DNA of 64,000 nt, taken from contig NZ_SZQF01000006.1 of assembly GCF_005869935.1 (NCBI RefSeq), forward strand, positions 186,001 to 250,000, given 5' to 3'. Both the position numbers and the translations under genes were made by a program. Source of the stretch: Winogradskyella algicola (GTDB taxonomy: Bacteria; Bacteroidota; Bacteroidia; Flavobacteriales; Flavobacteriaceae). Positions 59,302 to 64,000 of the stretch are shown here, in pieces. A model generated the notes under the pieces. It did not search any database. It worked only from the letters and a program-made list of their open reading frames with translations, and was not told the origin of the DNA. The stretch's first letter is position 1, and the number at the start of each line of letters is the position of its first letter.

Positions 59302-61533
59302 ATGATTCGAAAATTAACCCTTACAGCAATCGGTTTTATAAGTACTTTTCTTGTAAATGCACAAAACCAACCCAACGAAAAACCATTAGATTCTATTCAA
59401 AAACTTGACGAAGTAATTATTAACTCTAACCAAATTTTTGGTAGTAAATATGTAGCAAGCAACCGTACAGGTTCTGCTTATTATTTATCTCCACAAGAAT
59501 TAAAGAAATTCGGTTTTACAGATATTAATCGTGCTTTGCGTTCGGTTCCTGGTGTTACCTTTTACGAGGAAGACGGCTTTGGATTACGACCAAATATAAG
59601 TTTAAGAGGTACATCACCTGAGCGTAGTGCAAAAATTACCTTAATGGAAGATGGTGTACTTATAGCACCTGCTCCTTACAGTGCGCCAGCCGCATATTAT
59701 TTCCCATCTGTTGGACGTATGCAAGCTGTTGAAATTTTAAAAGGAAGTAGCCAAGTACAATTTGGTCCTTTTACTACAGGTGGTGCTATTAATATGATTT
59801 CGGCACAAATACCAAATACCTTTAGTGGTGAAGTTAGAGCTGGTTACGGTTCTTTTGATACACAGCAGGTATTAGCACGTATAGGTGATACTAAAGAGAA
59901 TATTGGCTACATGGTAGAATTCCTTAATTACGGTTCTGACGGCTTTAAAAATTTACCAAGTGGTAATAATACTGGTTTTGATATAAACGAATTAACTGCT
60001 AAGTTTAAAGTAAAAACCGATGCTGATGCCAAGCTTCAACAATCACTAGAAGCTAAATTTCACTTTTACGATGAACGCTCTTATGAAACTTATTTAGGAC
60101 TCACGGAAAGTGACTTTAACAATTCACCTTTCAGTAGATATGCTGCGTCACAAGATGACCGTATGATTGCTGAACAAATTCAATTAATGCTTACACATAC
60201 TCTAGACTTCACTAAAAATATGCGTTTAACGACTAACGGTTATTACAACAGATTTTCTCGTAACTGGTACAAGCTAGATGATGTTGTTTTTAACGGTGAC
60301 AAACAAGGTATTGCTACTGTAATTGCAGATCCAACAAGCTATCCAGACCATATGAATATTATTCGTGGTGATGTAGATTCATCTGCTGATGCTTTATTGC
60401 TTAAAGCGAATAACCGCGTGTACTATTCTAAAGGTTTACAAACAAAATTTGACTACCACTGGTATGGCGAAAATACGTTTCATGATATTGAAGTTGGTTT
60501 GCGTTACCATTATGATGAAGAAGACCGTTTTCAATGGGAAGATGGTTACAGTATCATTAACCAAACTATGACTCAAACCTCAGATGGACCGCGTGGTGCG
60601 CAAGGTAACAGAATTAGTAGTGCTACAGCCTTTGCGGCTTATGCGATGTATAAGTTAAAATATGATAAGCTTACCGTAACACCTGGTGTTAGATACGAAA
60701 ATATCATTTTACAACGCGATGATTACGGCAGCAATGACCCAAACAGAACAGGTAGCGACCTTGCGTTTAGAGAAAACAAAGTAGATGTTTTTATTCCTGG
60801 CGTTGGTGTTAACTACGCCTTTACAAATAATGTTTCTGTGTTTGGTGGTGTACATAAAGGGTTCTCACCTCCAGGAAGTTCTGAGGGTGAAGAAGCTGAG
60901 GAAAGTATCAATTACGAACTAGGGTCGCGTTTTGCTGTTGGTCAATTACGTGGTGAAGTTGTTGGTTTCTACAACGACTACAGCAACTTATTAGGTAGTG
61001 ACTTAGCTGCAACTGGCGGAACAGGCTCTTTAGATCAATTTAATGCTGGTGAAGTAGCCGTAAGTGGTTTAGAAGTTTTATTAAACTACGAGTTATTACC
61101 TAATAACAAATCGTTTAAACTGCCTATAACATTTGCTTATACATTTACTAATACTGAATTTTTAAACAGCTTTGGTAGTAGTGACGATTTATGGGGAGAA
61201 GTTACTGAAGGTGATGAATTACCATACATCCCAACACATCAGTTTAATGTTGGTTTGTCGTTAGAGCACACTAAATACGAACTCAACATAAATGGAAGAT
61301 TTAATGGTGAATTTAGAACTATGGCTGGCACAGGATCTATTCCAGATGCTGAGCGTGTAGATTCTAACTTTATCATTGATATGTCTGCTAAATATCACTT
61401 TACAAAGAACCTTAGTTTAACAGGAAACATTATAAACCTACTAGACGAAACCTATGCTGTTTCTAGAGTTCCTGCAGGTTTACGTCCTGGTCATCCTTTT
61501 GGTGGTAACCTGGGATTTGAATTTAGATTTTAA
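59302..61533 (+). CDS. TonB-dependent receptor, FecA-like
   Basis: The 743-residue outer-membrane transporter has a signal peptide (1-21, ending VNAQ), a plug domain (about residues 45-165: NRALRSVPGVTFYEEDGFGLRPNISLRGTSPERSAKITLMEDGVLIAPAPY, then VEILKGSSQVQFGPFTTGGAINMIS) and a 22-strand barrel ending with aromatic Phe (GGNLGFEFRF). The plug resembles Fe(III)-dicitrate receptors. It is convergent with a PepSY/flavodoxin reductase gene, a common pairing for ferric-chelate uptake. Confidence 0.9.
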   Translation: MIRKLTLTAIGFISTFLVNAQNQPNEKPLDSIQKLDEVIINSNQIFGSKYVASNRTGSAYYLSPQELKKFGFTDINRALRSVPGVTFYEEDGFGLRPNISLRGTSPERSAKITLMEDGVLIAPAPYSAPAAYYFPSVGRMQAVEILKGSSQVQFGPFTTGGAINMISAQIPNTFSGEVRAGYGSFDTQQVLARIGDTKENIGYMVEFLNYGSDGFKNLPSGNNTGFDINELTAKFKVKTDADAKLQQSLEAKFHFYDERSYETYLGLTESDFNNSPFSRYAASQDDRMIAEQIQLMLTHTLDFTKNMRLTTNGYYNRFSRNWYKLDDVVFNGDKQGIATVIADPTSYPDHMNIIRGDVDSSADALLLKANNRVYYSKGLQTKFDYHWYGENTFHDIEVGLRYHYDEEDRFQWEDGYSIINQTMTQTSDGPRGAQGNRISSATAFAAYAMYKLKYDKLTVTPGVRYENIILQRDDYGSNDPNRTGSDLAFRENKVDVFIPGVGVNYAFTNNVSVFGGVHKGFSPPGSSEGEEAEESINYELGSRFAVGQLRGEVVGFYNDYSNLLGSDLAATGGTGSLDQFNAGEVAVSGLEVLLNYELLPNNKSFKLPITFAYTFTNTEFLNSFGSSDDLWGEVTEGDELPYIPTHQFNVGLSLEHTKYELNINGRFNGEFRTMAGTGSIPDAERVDSNFIIDMSAKYHFTKNLSLTGNIINLLDETYAVSRVPAGLRPGHPFGGNLGFEFRF

Positions 61534-61562
61534 ATATTCAGTTTTAAAATTAGTTGATTGGT

Positions 61563-61598
61563 AAAAGCGTTATCCTTTTTTGGATAGCGCTTTTTTTT
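61563..61598. terminator. Bidirectional terminator
   Basis: AAAGCGTTATCC and GGATAGCGCTTT pair with one G-T wobble around a T-rich loop, with an A-run before and T-run after. It separates the convergent receptor and reductase genes. Confidence 0.85.
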
Positions 61599-61608
61599 GG
61601 ATAGAACC

Positions 61609-63807
61609 TTAATAACAATCCATTAAGATTTGCTCATTATTCTCAAACGTGCTTAGTGGCTCGTTTAAGGTTGTTGTAGTTACGCTATTCAAAACTTCTA
61701 ACACACGATTTTGCATAGCAATAGAGCCACAAATCATTATGACTCCATCGTTTTTAAGTGCAGAAGAGATAAGGGTTTCATTTGCTTTAATACTATCTTG
61801 AACGTAAACCTTAGTTTCCTGTTCTTGAGAATAGGCTACATTAAAATTATCTAAATAACCTTTTTGAGTTGCGTTTTCTATATGTGAAGCATACAATTGA
61901 AAGGATGCTTTGGTTCGTCCTCCCCAAAACAGATGCGTTTTTATGTCTTTATTGGTTTCGTTAAGCATTCCGAGAAATGGTGCAATTCCGGTACCATTGG
62001 CAATCATTACTACTTCTTTGGCATAGCTCGGAAAATGAAAATCTAAATTCCTGTTCACTTTTCCTTCAATCGTATCACCAATCGATAATTGACTGAGTAA
62101 TGTTGAACATTTACCAAACTCGTGCTTTTTTACACTTAACAAAATACTATCATCAACTTTTGCAACTGAATATTGACGTTCAATATTATCGTCTTCAGGA
62201 TAGAATGACATAATATCTCCTGACTGAAACTTTAATTTTTTCTCAGGTCTTAATTCTATTAAAAAGGTATCATCTATGTTAAGACCTGAATTTGATATTA
62301 CCTTAAAATTCTTCAGTTTTTTACGGTTAACTAATGGTTTGGTTAATATCACTTTTAAATCTTGCTTTGTAACTTCATTCCACTGAATCACCCAATTTTT
62401 AAAAGCTTGAAAAGATTGATTGTTTATTTTGAAAACAGGTAAATTCTGTTCAAAATTTGGATGATTATGCAACCATTCATCCACCTCAATCGCGTATTTG
62501 CAAAAGTCTGGATACATTAACGACCCAAAACCAACTACCGAATATTTTATACTGTTTGCTTGCTGAATTGTAGGCAACAATTTTTCAAAACTCTTGGCAG
62601 TGCGAGGTGCTTCACCTTCACCATAAGTGGACGTAAATATGATGATATGCTTTGCCTCTTTATAACTATCATATTGATTTAACGTTGAAAAATAAACCGT
62701 GTTACCAGCTTCTACCAAAGCATTGTAAAACTGATGCGCAAACTTGTTGGTATGCCCTGTTTCTGACCCAATGAGAATAATATATTCCGCAGTATCTTTT
62801 GTGAATTTATTCTTCACTTTAGACCCTTTAGCCAAGCGCTTAAAACTCATTGCAAAACCTGAATACATAAAGAACAGAATCGCAAAACAAGCTAGTAACA
62901 AAACCACTGCCCAAACGATGGTGCCTTGTCCCGTATGCAAAATTAAACTCCAATAAGATAGCTGACTTACCAACGGTTTCTTGGCTTCGCTGAGGACATT
63001 GCCTGTGTATTGATTAATATAAAACTCGCCAGATGTTGTTTGCAGAATAAAGTAATCTTCTTCATCTTCAGAAAATGGAAAATCGAGTGTAACAAGCTCA
63101 TCTAAATGTATGTCATTAAATATTTTGAATTGTGATAATTCTAGCTTTTCCTTAGATTGTTGATCAACTATTTCAGTGTGTTCCATCTTACTGGCAGGCA
63201 ACATATCGAACTTTTCTAAGGATAAATAAACACCTGTGAGTGTAATGATAACTATTGGAATTAAGAACCAACGTCCTAAGACCACGTGGTAATATTGCTC
63301 GAAATTTTCTTTTACAACTTTACTGAAAAACTTCCTTAAACCGCCTTGTCGCTTTATAATGAGTTGAATTCCGGTAATGGCAATGAGCAACAATAAAAAT
63401 GAAAATAAGCCAACTAAAAACCGTCCTGTAGATTTTAAAAATAAAGAGCGATGTAGGTTTGTTGCAAACTCAAAGATTGGTGCTTTTTTCTCTAATTCTC
63501 CGAGTTTTTTTCCTGTATTTGGGTCTAAATAAAAGGTTTCGCTATCACCATCAAACGTAAAAACAGAGGCTTTTACAAAGTTATTGTTATCTACTTCAAC
63601 ACTAACAATTTCATCATATTCATCCTGCAAAACCGTAATAACCTTAGACAACTTAATGTCGTCTGTATTGGTTATAGCATAAGGCTTTAGCTGATTTGAA
63701 ATGGGTTCAAATGCTAAAACAATACCTGTAACGGTTGCCAATAGTATAAAAATAGCAGAAGATACAGCCAGCGCAAAGTGACTATATCTCCATATTGAAA
63801 TTGTCAT
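61609..63807 (-). CDS. PepSY-domain membrane flavodoxin/ferredoxin-NADP reductase fusion
   Basis: The 732-residue protein joins an N-terminal PepSY-associated membrane part (about residues 1-335, four helices, periplasmic loops), a flavodoxin-like FMN domain (IILIGSETGHTNKFAHQFYNALVEAG, TYGEGEAPRTAKSF) and a C-terminal FAD/NADPH reductase domain (RQYSVAK, ANGTGIAPFLGML, MICGSIAMQNRVLEVL). The layout is that of sulfite-reductase-alpha-like transmembrane reductases beside iron receptors; it likely moves electrons from NADPH across the inner membrane to reduce ferric chelates. It is 15 bp after the DUF2271 gene. Confidence 0.85.
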   Translation of the reverse strand: MTISIWRYSHFALAVSSAIFILLATVTGIVLAFEPISNQLKPYAITNTDDIKLSKVITVLQDEYDEIVSVEVDNNNFVKASVFTFDGDSETFYLDPNTGKKLGELEKKAPIFEFATNLHRSLFLKSTGRFLVGLFSFLLLLIAITGIQLIIKRQGGLRKFFSKVVKENFEQYYHVVLGRWFLIPIVIITLTGVYLSLEKFDMLPASKMEHTEIVDQQSKEKLELSQFKIFNDIHLDELVTLDFPFSEDEEDYFILQTTSGEFYINQYTGNVLSEAKKPLVSQLSYWSLILHTGQGTIVWAVVLLLACFAILFFMYSGFAMSFKRLAKGSKVKNKFTKDTAEYIILIGSETGHTNKFAHQFYNALVEAGNTVYFSTLNQYDSYKEAKHIIIFTSTYGEGEAPRTAKSFEKLLPTIQQANSIKYSVVGFGSLMYPDFCKYAIEVDEWLHNHPNFEQNLPVFKINNQSFQAFKNWVIQWNEVTKQDLKVILTKPLVNRKKLKNFKVISNSGLNIDDTFLIELRPEKKLKFQSGDIMSFYPEDDNIERQYSVAKVDDSILLSVKKHEFGKCSTLLSQLSIGDTIEGKVNRNLDFHFPSYAKEVVMIANGTGIAPFLGMLNETNKDIKTHLFWGGRTKASFQLYASHIENATQKGYLDNFNVAYSQEQETKVYVQDSIKANETLISSALKNDGVIMICGSIAMQNRVLEVLNSVTTTTLNEPLSTFENNEQILMDCY

Positions 63808-63822
63808 ATCTCTACTGGTAGA

Positions 63823-64000
63823 TTATTGAGGCATTAGTCTTACATAACGAATAAAACCTTTACCATCATATTTACCTTTTACGTTGGCATAAGTTAGCTC
63901 TACCTCAACGTCTGAGGTATAATATTCTTGGTCTTCTACTGCAGTTTCAAATCGTAATTTGTAACCTTTGTCTAGTTTATCGTCTGCGATTTCTATAACA
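63823..64000 (-). CDS. DUF2271 family protein, C-terminal part (partial)
   Basis: The minus-strand frame is open to the end of the window and closes at the stop at 63823-63825. The 58 visible residues (DKGYKLRFETAVEDQEYYTS and VKGKYDGKGFIRYVRLMPQ) resemble DUF2271 periplasmic proteins, which are often encoded next to PepSY reductases. It is upstream of the reductase gene by 15 bp, so the two are co-transcribed. The N-terminus is outside the window. Confidence 0.7.
   Translation of the reverse strand, partial: VIEIADDKLDKGYKLRFETAVEDQEYYTSDVEVELTYANVKGKYDGKGFIRYVRLMPQ

Noticed and set aside
1..64000. tRNA, rRNA, CRISPR arrays, riboswitches, prophage or conjugative genes
   Set aside because: Looked for by eye and not seen; coding density is high and the gaps are short.

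Overview
The window is a dense, AT-rich stretch of a Flavobacteriaceae-type chromosome (Bacteroidota). The evidence is a protein with a type IX secretion sorting tail, an outer-membrane beta-barrel family receptor and a SusC/FecA-like TonB receptor, a fused CcoN-CcoO cbb3 oxidase, a LytS/LytTR pair, Bacteroidota-style promoters (TTTG, about 19 bp, TAnnTTTG), no obvious Shine-Dalgarno sequences, and small palindromic intergenic repeats. I saw no tRNA, rRNA, CRISPR array or intact insertion sequence.

Layout. 1-3.7 kb: the 3' end of purL, then sdhA-sdhB without a membrane-anchor gene. 3.7-10.8 kb (minus): a seven-gene V-type ATPase operon (A-B-E-DUF2764-D-I-K). 10.9-13.3 kb: two divergent universal stress proteins. 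13.6-21.5 kb: a fatty-acid degradation block (acyl-CoA ligase, then a MarR-led operon of FadN-like, thiolase and acyl-CoA dehydrogenase). 21.5-28.3 kb: secreted or periplasmic proteins and peptidases. 28.4-32.7 kb: a LytTR two-component pair divergent from an outer-membrane receptor. 33.7-36.4 kb: a VWA/AAA+ pair. 36.5-39.7 kb: a large VPS10/BNR-repeat protein. 39.8-52.3 kb: a microaerobic respiration block (Crp/Fnr regulator, ccoI, ccoS-NO-Q-P-G-H, a SafE-like protein, hemN and a stress protein). 52.3-57.6 kb: small lipoproteins, an ECF sigma/anti-sigma pair, a cassette-like hypothetical gene beside an IS110-like remnant, and an esterase. 57.6-64 kb: guaB and an iron-uptake group (TonB receptor, PepSY/flavodoxin reductase, DUF2271 protein).

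Main finding. A Crp/Fnr-type palindrome, ATGA-N6-TCAT, lies upstream of sdhA, a universal stress protein, ccoI, ccoS-NO and hemN. In four of these the palindrome centre is exactly 36.5 bp from the last base of a TAnnTTTG-like -7 box; at sdhA it is 37.5 bp. This is the classic class II activator position (about -41.5). The copy between ccoI and the crp/fnr gene also overlaps the -33 region of a TATATTTG promoter reading into crp/fnr, so it could both activate ccoI and repress the regulator. The sequence therefore suggests a low-oxygen regulon joining the cbb3 oxidase and its copper pump, oxygen-independent haem synthesis, stress proteins and an anchor-less SdhAB. This is inferred from sequence only.

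Secondary points: a V-ATPase rotor subunit that keeps the known Na+-ligand pattern, a pair of MarR operators over the fad promoter, a perfect inverted repeat in the guaB leader, 20-bp-phased repeats near the LytTR genes, several families of palindrome-plus-tail repeats, and a gene flanked by perfect 11-bp integron-like inverted repeats.
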